Below are positions 24,209 to 31,805 of a DNA stretch of 37,395 bases, one piece after another. The notes beneath the pieces were generated by a model, which was given only the letters and a program-made list of their open reading frames with translations, ran no database searches and was not told the origin of the DNA. Source of the DNA: Pseudomonas sp. (GTDB lineage: Bacteria; Pseudomonadota; Gammaproteobacteria; Pseudomonadales; Pseudomonadaceae); contig NZ_JAGIBG010000043.1 in assembly GCF_017744435.1 (NCBI RefSeq), positions 1 to 37,395 on the forward strand. The letters run 5' to 3'. A program made the translations under genes and the position numbers. The first letter of the stretch is position 1, and the number at the start of each line of letters is the position of its first letter.

Positions 24209-25315
24209 ATGAGTGAGCAAGACCTGCAAAATACCGAAATCACCCCGCCAGCCGGCGAAAAGCTGCAGAAAGTGCTGGCGCGCATTGGCGTCGGTTCGCG
24301 CCGTGACGTCGAAGCCTGGATCAGCCAGGGCCGCATCAAGGTCAACGGCGTCGAGGCCACCCTCGGCCTGCGCGTCGACCTGCACGACGCCATCACCGTC
24401 GACGGCAAGCTGATCAAGCGCGAAGAGGCTGCCGAGGCCACGCGCCGGGTGATCATGTACAACAAGCCCGATGGCGAGATCTGCACCCGTGACGACCCGG
24501 AAGGCCGCCCGACCGTGTTCGACCGCCTGCCGCGGCCGAAGGAAGGCCGCTGGATCAACATCGGCCGCCTGGATATCAACACTACTGGCCTGCTGCTGTT
24601 CACCACCGACGGCGAACTGGCCAACCGCCTGATGCACCCGTCCTACGAGATGGACCGCGAGTACGCCGTGCGCGTGCGGGGTGAGGTCGACGACGAGATG
24701 ATCGATCGCCTGAAGGCGGGCGTGATGCTCGAAGACGGCCCGGCCAAGTTCACCGACATCCAGAAGGCGCCGGGTGGCGAAGGCTTCAACCACTGGTACC
24801 ACTGCGTGGTGATGGAAGGCCGTAACCGCGAAGTACGCCGCCTGTGGGAATCCCAGGGCATGGTGGTCAGCCGCCTGAAGCGCGTGCGTTTCGGCCCGGT
24901 GTTCCTCAACTCCGACCTGCCGATGGGCCGCTGGCGCGAAATGACCCAAGGCGAAATCGACATCCTCGCCGCTGAAGTGGGCTTGCAGCCGGTGGCGCTG
25001 CCAACCCTGAACCTCAAGGCCAAGGACAAGATGGAGCGCCTGCAGCGCAAGTCGAGCCGGCCGATGGGGCGCAACGAGCGTGTGCGCAGCCTGCGCCCGG
25101 CCCATGAAGGCGGTGTTGCAGCTGCTGAGCGCCCGGCACGTCAGCCGCGCGATACCTCGGGCGAGCGCCCTGCACGTCAGTCGCGTGACGAAGCGCCGCG
25201 CAAAGGCAGCCGTGGCAGCGCCGTGGCCGAACGCCCGAGCGAAATGCGCAAGCGCCCAGGCAAGCCTGACGGTGACAAGCCAGCCGGCCGTGGTCGCGGC
25301 AAGCCGCGTGGTTGA
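24209..25315 (+). CDS. rluB: 23S rRNA pseudouridine synthase RluB
   Basis: RluB converts U2605 of 23S rRNA to pseudouridine. The 368-residue protein has an N-terminal S4 RNA-binding domain (KLQKVLARIGVGSRRDVEAWI, about 18-65) and the RsuA/RluB catalytic domain with Asp122 in GRLDINTTGLLLFTTDGEL. MEGRNREVRRLWES and VSRLKRVRFGPV are family motifs. The last ~100 residues are a low-complexity, Arg/Lys-rich tail containing repeated ERPARQ(S/P)RD units; such basic tails are common in this family and may add RNA contacts. The start follows GGGAGGTG. A terminator follows at 25336. Confidence 0.94.
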   Translation: MSEQDLQNTEITPPAGEKLQKVLARIGVGSRRDVEAWISQGRIKVNGVEATLGLRVDLHDAITVDGKLIKREEAAEATRRVIMYNKPDGEICTRDDPEGRPTVFDRLPRPKEGRWINIGRLDINTTGLLLFTTDGELANRLMHPSYEMDREYAVRVRGEVDDEMIDRLKAGVMLEDGPAKFTDIQKAPGGEGFNHWYHCVVMEGRNREVRRLWESQGMVVSRLKRVRFGPVFLNSDLPMGRWREMTQGEIDILAAEVGLQPVALPTLNLKAKDKMERLQRKSSRPMGRNERVRSLRPAHEGGVAAAERPARQPRDTSGERPARQSRDEAPRKGSRGSAVAERPSEMRKRPGKPDGDKPAGRGRGKPRG

Positions 25316-25335
25316 TTGCTCTGTGCAGCCATGAG

Positions 25336-25361
25336 AAACCAGCCTTCGGGCTGGTTTTTTT
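25336..25361 (+). terminator. Rho-independent terminator of rluB
   Basis: AAACCAGCC-TTCG-GGCTGGTTTT forms a 9-bp stem with a stable TTCG tetraloop and a run of T (to 25361), 20 bases after the rluB stop. Confidence 0.92.
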
Positions 25362-25377
25362 ATGCCTGCGAGAATCT

Positions 25378-25473
25378 GGGCTGCTTTGCAGTCCACAGGG
25401 ATGTCGCCAATTTGAGCTTGAGGTAATCCTTTGTGGGAGCCGCGCTTGCCGGCGATGGGCCGCAAAGCGGCCC
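25378..25473. repeat. Degraded composite REP element
   Basis: Both outer hairpins are kept: GGGCTGC-TTT-GCAGTCC (25378-25394, one G-T pair) and GGGCCGC-AAA-GCGGCCC (25457-25473). The right REP arm (TGTGGGAGCCGCGCTTGCC) is altered and the left arm is lost. Confidence 0.7.
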
Positions 25474-25528
25474 CAAGATATTGAAGAAAAAGAAATTTTC
25501 GGACGACTGGCAAGTTTCCAAACCACCC

Positions 25529-25546
25529 TGTAAAGAAATTTATACG
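25529..25546. promoter_or_regulatory. Candidate PhhR (TyrR-type) box upstream of aroP
   Basis: TGTAAA-GAAATT-TATACG matches 10 of 12 fixed positions of the TyrR-type consensus TGTAAA-N6-TTTACA. It is about 300 bases upstream of the likely aroP promoter, which is far for direct action. Confidence 0.35.
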
Positions 25547-25553
25547 CAGTTGC

Positions 25554-25581
25554 CCGAATTCAGCCTGCAATTCGGTTTTTT
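25554..25581 (+). terminator. Terminator-like hairpin in the aroP upstream region
   Basis: CCGAATT (25554-25560) pairs perfectly with AATTCGG (25569-25575), followed by six T. rluB already has its own terminator, so this may end a short transcript that starts between 25362 and 25550. Confidence 0.55.
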
Positions 25582-25824
25582 CCTGTTCGTGTAAACAGAA
25601 CTTGCCACGCCGCCCGCCGCAAAGCCCCTGCCTCCACCCCGCCCAGTCTTGCCCAAACCCCCGTACCACGGTGATATAGCGCTCATTGCCGTGTGCAAAA
25701 GCCCGTCCACAGAGCCGGGCCAACAGAACAACAAATGGAGGCGCCATGTACGCCGATCACTTCGCCTTTTCAGGCTCCTACCACAGGATCGCTGCGTTTT
25801 TTCCCGAGGAAACGATGCAACGCG

Positions 25825-25854
25825 TTGACGTCTGCGCGTTTGCAGGGGTATACA
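25825..25854 (+). promoter_or_regulatory. Candidate sigma-70 promoter of aroP
   Basis: TTGACG (25825-25830) and TATACA (25849-25854) are separated by 18 bases, a good fit. It would give aroP a leader of about 178 bases. Confidence 0.55.
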
Positions 25855-26012
25855 GTGCGCCGCGTTTTACCTGTGACCCTCTTGCGTACCGCGCACTCTT
25901 GCCCCTACCTGGCTGATCCGCCCCGGCGGCACCCAATGGCAAGAAACCCAAGGTAACCACCTTGCCCATTCCGCTGCGCCACGAGCGCGGTGGGTCCGAT
26001 TCCGTCACAGAT

Positions 26013-26020
26013 AAAAACAA
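26013..26020 (+). promoter_or_regulatory. Candidate Hfq/Crc catabolite activity motif before aroP
   Basis: AAAAACAA is a perfect AANAANAA motif, 17 bases before the chosen aroP ATG and just upstream of its ribosome binding site. Hfq with Crc blocks translation at such sites in Pseudomonas. Confidence 0.55.
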
Positions 26021-26037
26021 TGCAGGTGACTTCGTTC

Positions 26038-27456
26038 ATGAGTGGACAAAACATGCATTCAGGCGAGCTCAAGCGGGGCCTGAAGAACCGCCACATCCAG
26101 TTGATTGCCCTCGGCGGCGCGATTGGTACCGGCCTGTTCCTCGGCTCGGCAGGCGTGATGAAATCCGCCGGCCCGTCGATGATCCTTGGTTACGCCATCT
26201 GCGGCTTCATCGCCTTCATGATCATGCGCCAGCTCGGCGAGATGATCGTCGAAGAGCCGGTGGCCGGTTCGTTCAGCCACTTTGCGCACACCTACTGGGG
26301 CGGCTTCGCCGGCTTCCTGTCGGGCTGGAACTGCTGGGTGCTGTACATCCTGGTGGGCATGTCGGAACTGTCGGCGGTGGGCAAGTACGTGCACTACTGG
26401 TGGCCGGAGATCCCGACCTGGGTCACGGCGGCAGCGTTCTTCGTGCTGATCAACGCCATCAACCTGATGAACGTGAAGTTCTTCGGTGAGGCCGAATTCT
26501 GGTTCGCCATCATCAAGGTCGTGGCCATCGTTAGCATGATCGGCCTGGGCGCCTACCTGCTGACCAGCGGCAACGGCGGCCCGGACGCCTCGGTGAGCAA
26601 CCTGTGGAGCCACGGTGGCTTCTTCCCGCATGGGGTTAGTGGCCTGGTGATGGCCCTGGCGTTCATCATGTTCTCGTTCGGTGGCCTGGAAATGCTCGGT
26701 TTCACCGCTGCCGAGGCCGACAAACCGAAGACCGTGATCCCGAAGGCGATCAATCAGGTCATCTACCGCATTCTGATCTTCTATGTTGGTGCCCTGATCG
26801 TGCTGCTGTCGCTGACCCCATGGGACAACCTGGTCGCCAGCATCGACGCGTCCGGCGGCAGCTACGGCAGCAGCCCGTTCGTCCAGGTGTTCTCGCTGCT
26901 GGGCAGCGACGTGGCCGCCAACCTGCTGAACTTCGTGGTCCTGACTGCAGCGCTGTCGGTGTACAACAGTGGCACATACTGCAACGCCCGCATGCTGCTG
27001 GGCATGGCTGAGCAGGGTGATGCTCCGGCCTCGCTGGCCAAGGTCGACAAACGTGGCGTGCCGGTGCGTTCGATCCTGGTGTCGGCGGCCGTGACCCTGA
27101 TCGCCGTGCTGCTCAACTACCTGATGCCGCAGAATGCGCTGGAGCTGCTGATGTCGCTGGTGGTCGCGACCCTGGTGATCAACTGGGCAATGATCAGCTA
27201 CTCGCACCTGAAGTTCCGCCAGCACCTTGACCGTGTTGGTCAGAAGCCGCTGTTCAAGGCGCTGTGGTACCCGTACGGTAACTACGTGGTGCTGGCCTTC
27301 GTGGTGCTGATCCTGGGTATCATGCTGATGATTCCGGGCATCCAGGTGTCGGTGTACGCGATCCCGGTGTGGCTGGCGGCGATGCTGCTGGCGTACCTGG
27401 CCAAGGGCCGTCGTCGGCCGCAGGCCAATGGCACCGCTGGTACCGTGGCCAAGTAA
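26038..27456 (+). CDS. aroP: Aromatic amino acid permease AroP
   Basis: AroP imports phenylalanine, tyrosine and tryptophan with protons. The 472-residue protein has twelve predicted membrane segments and follows E. coli AroP closely: LKRGLKNRHIQLIALGGAIG at the start, then EEPVAGSFSHFA, EIPTWVTAAAFFVLINAINL, FSFGGLEMLGFTAAEAD and VDKRGVPVRSILVSA. The start at 26038 (MSGQNMHSGELKRG) follows AGGTGA; GTG at 25990 and ATG at 26020 are possible but lack support and would translate the CA motif region. Relatives such as PheP or GabP are less like it. A terminator follows. Uptake of phenylalanine fits the phh genes 6 kb downstream. Confidence 0.9.
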   Translation: MSGQNMHSGELKRGLKNRHIQLIALGGAIGTGLFLGSAGVMKSAGPSMILGYAICGFIAFMIMRQLGEMIVEEPVAGSFSHFAHTYWGGFAGFLSGWNCWVLYILVGMSELSAVGKYVHYWWPEIPTWVTAAAFFVLINAINLMNVKFFGEAEFWFAIIKVVAIVSMIGLGAYLLTSGNGGPDASVSNLWSHGGFFPHGVSGLVMALAFIMFSFGGLEMLGFTAAEADKPKTVIPKAINQVIYRILIFYVGALIVLLSLTPWDNLVASIDASGGSYGSSPFVQVFSLLGSDVAANLLNFVVLTAALSVYNSGTYCNARMLLGMAEQGDAPASLAKVDKRGVPVRSILVSAAVTLIAVLLNYLMPQNALELLMSLVVATLVINWAMISYSHLKFRQHLDRVGQKPLFKALWYPYGNYVVLAFVVLILGIMLMIPGIQVSVYAIPVWLAAMLLAYLAKGRRRPQANGTAGTVAK

Positions 27457-27476
27457 ATCTTTGGCTGTTTGAAGAA

Positions 27477-27510
27477 AACCCGATGTCAGGTGACTGGCAT
27501 CGGGTTTTTT
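27477..27510 (+). terminator. Rho-independent terminator of aroP
   Basis: AACCCGATG (27477-27485) pairs with CATCGGGTT (27498-27506) and a T run follows to 27510. It starts 21 bases after the aroP stop. Confidence 0.92.
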
Positions 27511-27520
27511 GTTGTCTCTG

Positions 27521-27617
27521 CCGGCCTCTTCGCGGGCGCGCCCGCTCCCACAGGATCACCACAGTTCTGAGGCTTGTGGGGTACCTGTGGGAGCGGGCGT
27601 GCCCGCGAAGAGGCCGG
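27521..27617. repeat. REP inverted pair
   Basis: Arms 27521-27554 and 27584-27617 are complementary over 34 bases with one mismatch. The pair lies between the convergent aroP and LysR genes. Confidence 0.88.
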
Positions 27618-27625
27618 AACAGAAT

Positions 27626-28510
27626 TCAGATCTGTTCCAGCAACCAGCTGCGAAATGCCCTTAGGGAAGGCAAGGCTTCATTGCGCGGCGGATAGATCAG
27701 GTAATAACTGCGCTGGCTGGCAAACGCCGCCCCGGGGCTGAACAGTTCACCCTTGGCCAATTCTTCCGCCACCAGGATCCTCGGCACCAGGCCGATGCCG
27801 ATCCCGGCCCGAACTGCCTGGATCAGGTGCGAGGTCAGCTCGAAACTCGGCCCCAGGCGCATCGCCCGGTGCGGCAGGCCGTGGTGGGAAAACCACTCGC
27901 CCCAGGCGTGCGGGTTGTTGGCCACGTTCAACAGCACCTCTTCACTGATTCGCGCCGGGCCCCAGCCATGGGCATCGCCACCCGCTTCAGGCGGCAGGAT
28001 CACCACCAGTTCCTCGGCATGCAGCCGGTGGCAGATCAGGCCTGGCAAGTCATGGCTGGCCACGCCGATGGCGGCGTCGATCTCGCTGGTGTCGAAGTTG
28101 ATCGCTTCGATGCGTGAATGAATGTGCACCAGCATGCCCGGGTGGGCGTTGTAGAACGCATGCAGGCGCGGCAGCAGCCACTTCGAGCCGAAGGTGGGCA
28201 GGGTGGCGAGGCGCAGGGTGCCGACCCCGGACTGGTAGGCCAGCGCCTGCAAGGTGGCGCTGCGGATGCGCCCCAGTGCTTCGCTCAACTCGCGCTGGTA
28301 CAGCCGGCCAACGTCGGTCAACTGCACCTGGCGGCCCTCGCGGCGGAACAGGGTCAGGCCCAGTTGCTGCTCCAGCGACTGCACCTGGCGGCTGACCGCA
28401 CTCTGGGTCAGCGACAGTTCGGCGGCGGCGCGGGTGTAGCTTTCATGCCGGGCGGCGGCCTCGAAAGCCAGCAGCAGCGACATGGACGGTGTCAGGTGGC
28501 GGTAATTCAT
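27626..28510 (-). CDS. LysR family transcriptional regulator (GcvA-like)
   Basis: The 294-residue protein has the LysR helix-turn-helix at the N-terminus (LLAFEAAARHESYTRAAAELSLTQSAVSRQVQSLEQQLGLTLFRR, residues about 13-57) and a periplasmic-binding-type effector domain with GTLRLATLPTFGSKWLLPRL. The pattern is that of the GcvA/AmpR-like branch. It diverges from the FAD/Fe-S dehydrogenase gene and, as LysR genes often do, probably regulates that neighbour. The 152-base gap between them holds a perfect 8-8-8 inverted repeat (28591-28614). The effector is unknown. Confidence 0.9.
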   Translation of the reverse strand: MNYRHLTPSMSLLLAFEAAARHESYTRAAAELSLTQSAVSRQVQSLEQQLGLTLFRREGRQVQLTDVGRLYQRELSEALGRIRSATLQALAYQSGVGTLRLATLPTFGSKWLLPRLHAFYNAHPGMLVHIHSRIEAINFDTSEIDAAIGVASHDLPGLICHRLHAEELVVILPPEAGGDAHGWGPARISEEVLLNVANNPHAWGEWFSHHGLPHRAMRLGPSFELTSHLIQAVRAGIGIGLVPRILVAEELAKGELFSPGAAFASQRSYYLIYPPRNEALPSLRAFRSWLLEQI

Positions 28511-28590
28511 TCATAAAAGTCATTGATAGCGGCAGGATTATCCGTTTGCCCCTGAAGCGAAACTACAGGAACATTGGCCTATACGTCACC

Positions 28591-28614
28591 CCTGCATGAA
28601 GCAATGCATGCAGG
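28591..28614. promoter_or_regulatory. Inverted repeat, candidate operator for the divergent LysR/dehydrogenase genes
   Basis: CCTGCATG (28591-28598) and CATGCAGG (28607-28614) are perfectly complementary around 8 bases. The site is 48 bases before the dehydrogenase start and about 80 from the LysR start. Confidence 0.45.
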
Positions 28615-28662
28615 TACGACAGGATTCCCGTGAATTAGCCCATATCAAGAGGCCATCCTTCG

Positions 28663-31600
28663 ATGATCGCCCAGCTGTCGACCCTTGCGCCGAGCGCCAA
28701 CTACCCCGAATTCCTCGAAGCCCTGCGCAACAGCGGCTTCCGTGGCCAGATCAGTGCCGACTACGGCACCCGCACGGTGCTGGCCACCGACAACTCGATC
28801 TACCAGCGCTTGCCCCAGGCGGCGGTGTTCCCGCTGGACGCCGATGACGTGGCGCGCATTGCCACGCTGATGGGCGAGCCGCGTTTCCAGCAGGTCAAGC
28901 TGACCCCGCGTGGCGGCGGTACCGGCACCAACGGCCAGTCGCTGACTGACGGTATCGTCGTCGACCTGTCGCGGCACATGAACCAGATTCTCGAAATCAA
29001 CGTCGAGGAGCGCTGGGTGCGGGTCCAGGCCGGTACCGTCAAGGACCAGCTCAACGCTGCGCTCAAGCCCCACGGCCTGTTCTTCGCCCCTGAGCTGTCC
29101 ACCTCCAACCGCGCCACTGTCGGCGGCATGATCAACACCGACGCCAGCGGCCAGGGCAGCTGCACCTACGGCAAGACCCGCGACCACGTGCTGGAGCTGC
29201 ACAGCGTGCTGCTCGGCGGCGAGCGCCTGCACAGCCTGCCGATCGACGACGCCGCGCTGGCGCAGGCCTGCGCCGCGCCCGGCCGGGTCGGCGAGGTGTA
29301 CCGTATGGCCCGGGAGATCCAGGAAACCCAGGCCGATCTGATCGAAAGCACGTTCCCCAAGCTCAACCGTTGCCTGACCGGCTATGACCTCGCGCACCTG
29401 CGCGACGAGCAGGGCCGCTTCAACCTCAACAGCGTGCTGTGCGGTGCCGAGGGTTCGCTGGGCTATGTGGTCGAAGCCAAGCTCAATGTGCTGCCGATTC
29501 CGAAATATGCCGTTCTGGTCAACGTGCGCTACACCAGCTTCATGGACGCCCTGCGTGACGCCAACGCGCTGATGGCGCTCAAGCCGCTGTCGATCGAAAC
29601 GGTCGACTCCAAGGTGCTGATGCTGGCGATGAAGGACATCGTCTGGCACAGCGTCGCCGAATACTTCCCGGCCGACCCTGAGCGCCCAACCCTGGGCATC
29701 AACCTGGTGGAGTTCTGCGGCGACGAGCCGGCCGAGGTCAACGCCCAGGTCCAGGCGTTCATCGACCACCTGCAGAGCGACACCAGCGTCGAGCGCCTGG
29801 GCCACACCCTGGCCGAGGGCGCCGAGGCGGTGACCCGCGTCTACACCATGCGCAAGCGCTCGGTGGGCCTGCTCGGCAACGTCGAAGGCGAAGTGCGCCC
29901 GCAGCCGTTCGTGGAAGACACGGCCGTACCGCCGGAGCAACTGGCCGATTACATCGCCGACTTCCGTGCGCTGCTCGATGGCTACGGCGTGGCCTACGGC
30001 ATGTTCGGCCACGTCGATGCCGGCGTGCTGCACGTGCGCCCGGCGCTGGATATGAAAGACCCGGCCCAGGCCGCACTGGTCAAGCCGATTTCCGATGCAG
30101 TGGCGGCGCTGACCAAAAGCTACGGCGGCCTGCTGTGGGGTGAGCACGGCAAGGGCCTGCGTTCGGAATACGTGCCGGAGTACTTCGGTGAGTTGTACCC
30201 GGCGCTGCAGCGTCTGAAGGGCGCCTTCGACCCGCACAACCAGCTGAACCCGGGCAAGATCTGCACTCCGCCAGACAGCACCGAAGGCCTGACCCCGGTG
30301 GATGGCGTGACCCTGCGCGGCGACCTCGATCGCACCATCGATGAACGCGTGTGGCAGGACTTCCCCAGCGCCGTGCACTGCAACGGCAACGGCGCCTGCT
30401 ACAACTACGACCCCAACGACGCCATGTGCCCGTCGTGGAAGGCCACCCGTGAACGCCAGCATTCGCCCAAGGGCCGTGCCTCGCTGATGCGCGAATGGCT
30501 GCGCCTGCAGGGCGAGGCCAACATCGACGTGCTGGCGGCGGCGCGCAACAAGGTGTCGTGGCTCAAGGGCCTGCCGGCGCGGCTGCGCAACAACCGCGCC
30601 CGCAACCAGGGCCAGGAAGACTTTTCCCATGAGGTGTACGACGCCATGGCCGGTTGCCTGGCGTGCAAGTCGTGCGCCGGGCAGTGCCCGATCAAGGTCA
30701 ACGTGCCGGACTTCCGCTCGCGTTTCCTCGAGCTGTACCACGGCCGCTACCAGCGCCCGCTGCGTGACTACCTGATCGGCTCGCTGGAATTCACCATCCC
30801 TTATCTGGCCCATGCACCTGGCCTGTACAACGCGGTGATGGGCTCGAAGTGGGTCAGCAAGCTGCTGGCGGACAAGGTCGGTATGGTCGACAGCCCGCTG
30901 ATCAGTCGCTTCAATTTCCAGTCGACCCTGACCCGTTGCCGTGTTGGCGTGGCCAGCGTGCCAGCCCTGCGCGAGCTGACCCCGGCCCAGCGCGAGCGCA
31001 GCATCGTGCTGGTGCAGGATGCTTTCACCCGCTACTTCGAGACGCCGCTGCTGGCTGCGTTCATCGAGTTGGCCCATCGCCTGGGTCACCGGGTGTTCCT
31101 GGCGCCCTACAGTGCCAACGGCAAGCCGCTGCACGTGCAGGGCTTCCTCGGTGCCTTCGCCAAGGCGGCGATCCGCAATGCGACCCAACTCAAGGCCCTG
31201 GCTGACTGCGGTGTGCCGCTGGTGGGCCTGGACCCGGCGATGACCCTGGTCTACCGCCAGGAGTACCAGAAGGTGCCGGGGCTGGACGAGTGCCCGAATG
31301 TCCTGTTGCCGCAGGAGTGGCTGATGGATGTGCTGCCGGAGCAGGCGTCTACCGCGCCGGGTAATTTCCGCCTGATGGCGCACTGCACCGAGAAGACCAA
31401 CGTGCCGGCCAGCACCAAGCAGTGGGAGCAGGTGTTTGCCTGCCTGGGGCTGAAGCTGGTGACCGAGGCGACCGGCTGCTGTGGCATGTCCGGTACCTAC
31501 GGGCACGAGGCCCGCAATCAGGAGACTTCGCGGACCATCTTCGAGCAGTCGTGGGCGACCAAGCTGGACAAGGAGGGCGAGGCGCTGGCCACCGGCTACT

Positions 31601-31683
31601 CGTGCCGCAGCCAGGTGAAGCGCATGACCGAGCGGCAGATGCGCCACCCGCTGGAAGTGGTGTTGCAGTACGCCAAGCGCTGA
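28663..31683 (+). CDS. YdiJ-type FAD-linked dehydrogenase with Fe-S domain (probable D-2-hydroxyglutarate dehydrogenase)
   Basis: The 1006-residue fusion joins a GlcD-like FAD domain to a GlpC/CCG-type iron-sulfur domain. The FAD site is LTPRGGGTGTNGQSLTDGIV (about residues 80-100); the oxidase C-terminal domain ends near FDPHNQLNPGKIC. Then come CNGNGACYNYDPNDAMCPSW (about 573-592) and CLACKSCAGQCPIK (about 665-678), whose cysteines should bind Fe-S clusters, and a CCG-type motif TGCCGMSGTYGHE near residue 940. Size and order match E. coli YdiJ, reported to oxidise D-2-hydroxyglutarate; lactate or other 2-hydroxy acids are alternatives. The ATG has AAGAGG about 11 bases upstream, rather distant. 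It diverges from a LysR gene. Confidence 0.88.
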   Translation: MIAQLSTLAPSANYPEFLEALRNSGFRGQISADYGTRTVLATDNSIYQRLPQAAVFPLDADDVARIATLMGEPRFQQVKLTPRGGGTGTNGQSLTDGIVVDLSRHMNQILEINVEERWVRVQAGTVKDQLNAALKPHGLFFAPELSTSNRATVGGMINTDASGQGSCTYGKTRDHVLELHSVLLGGERLHSLPIDDAALAQACAAPGRVGEVYRMAREIQETQADLIESTFPKLNRCLTGYDLAHLRDEQGRFNLNSVLCGAEGSLGYVVEAKLNVLPIPKYAVLVNVRYTSFMDALRDANALMALKPLSIETVDSKVLMLAMKDIVWHSVAEYFPADPERPTLGINLVEFCGDEPAEVNAQVQAFIDHLQSDTSVERLGHTLAEGAEAVTRVYTMRKRSVGLLGNVEGEVRPQPFVEDTAVPPEQLADYIADFRALLDGYGVAYGMFGHVDAGVLHVRPALDMKDPAQAALVKPISDAVAALTKSYGGLLWGEHGKGLRSEYVPEYFGELYPALQRLKGAFDPHNQLNPGKICTPPDSTEGLTPVDGVTLRGDLDRTIDERVWQDFPSAVHCNGNGACYNYDPNDAMCPSWKATRERQHSPKGRASLMREWLRLQGEANIDVLAAARNKVSWLKGLPARLRNNRARNQGQEDFSHEVYDAMAGCLACKSCAGQCPIKVNVPDFRSRFLELYHGRYQRPLRDYLIGSLEFTIPYLAHAPGLYNAVMGSKWVSKLLADKVGMVDSPLISRFNFQSTLTRCRVGVASVPALRELTPAQRERSIVLVQDAFTRYFETPLLAAFIELAHRLGHRVFLAPYSANGKPLHVQGFLGAFAKAAIRNATQLKALADCGVPLVGLDPAMTLVYRQEYQKVPGLDECPNVLLPQEWLMDVLPEQASTAPGNFRLMAHCTEKTNVPASTKQWEQVFACLGLKLVTEATGCCGMSGTYGHEARNQETSRTIFEQSWATKLDKEGEALATGYSCRSQVKRMTERQMRHPLEVVLQYAKR

Positions 31684-31698
31684 CTTTCAGGGCCCTGG

Positions 31699-31800
31699 GG
31701 GCTGCTACGCAGCCCTTTCGCGACACAAGGCCGCTCCTACAAGAGAATGCGATTTCCTGTAGGAGCGGCCTCGTGTCGCGAAAGGAGCGCAAAGCGCTCC
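31699..31800. repeat. Composite REP element (subfamily with outer hairpins)
   Basis: Left hairpin GGGCTGC-TAC-GCAGCCC (31699-31715), REP arms (31713-31741 and 31758-31785, with ACAAGGCCGCTCCTACA), and right hairpin GGAGCGC-AAA-GCGCTCC (31784-31800). It lies between the convergent dehydrogenase and MFS genes. Confidence 0.85.
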
Positions 31801-31805
31801 CAGCT

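Larger units (their letters stand above)
25316..26037. other. Long intergenic region between rluB and aroP
   Basis: This 722-base stretch holds no convincing gene. It contains the rluB terminator, a degraded composite REP element (25378-25473), an A-rich run (AAGAAAAAGAA, from about 25486), a TyrR-like box (25529-25546), a second terminator-like hairpin (25554-25581), a CA motif AACAACAA (25727-25734), and the likely aroP promoter (25825-25854). Confidence 0.7.

Noticed and set aside
25746..25916. A 56-codon open frame rich in Phe and Tyr upstream of aroP, preceded by GGAGG and a CA motif, looking like an aromatic leader peptide.
   Set aside because: The best aroP promoter (25825-25854) lies inside it, no attenuator hairpin with a T run follows, and there is no sign of protein-like conservation.
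28596..28847. An 83-codon frame (MKQCMQVRQ...) overlapping the dehydrogenase start.
   Set aside because: It overlaps the real gene in another frame, lies on the palindrome, and has no recognisable domain.
28645..31647. A 1000-codon open frame on the strand opposite the YdiJ-type gene, and similar long frames opposite recQ, the adhesin and others.
   Set aside because: These are GC-rich antisense shadows with His/Gln/Val/Ala-biased composition, no domain motifs and no ribosome binding sites.
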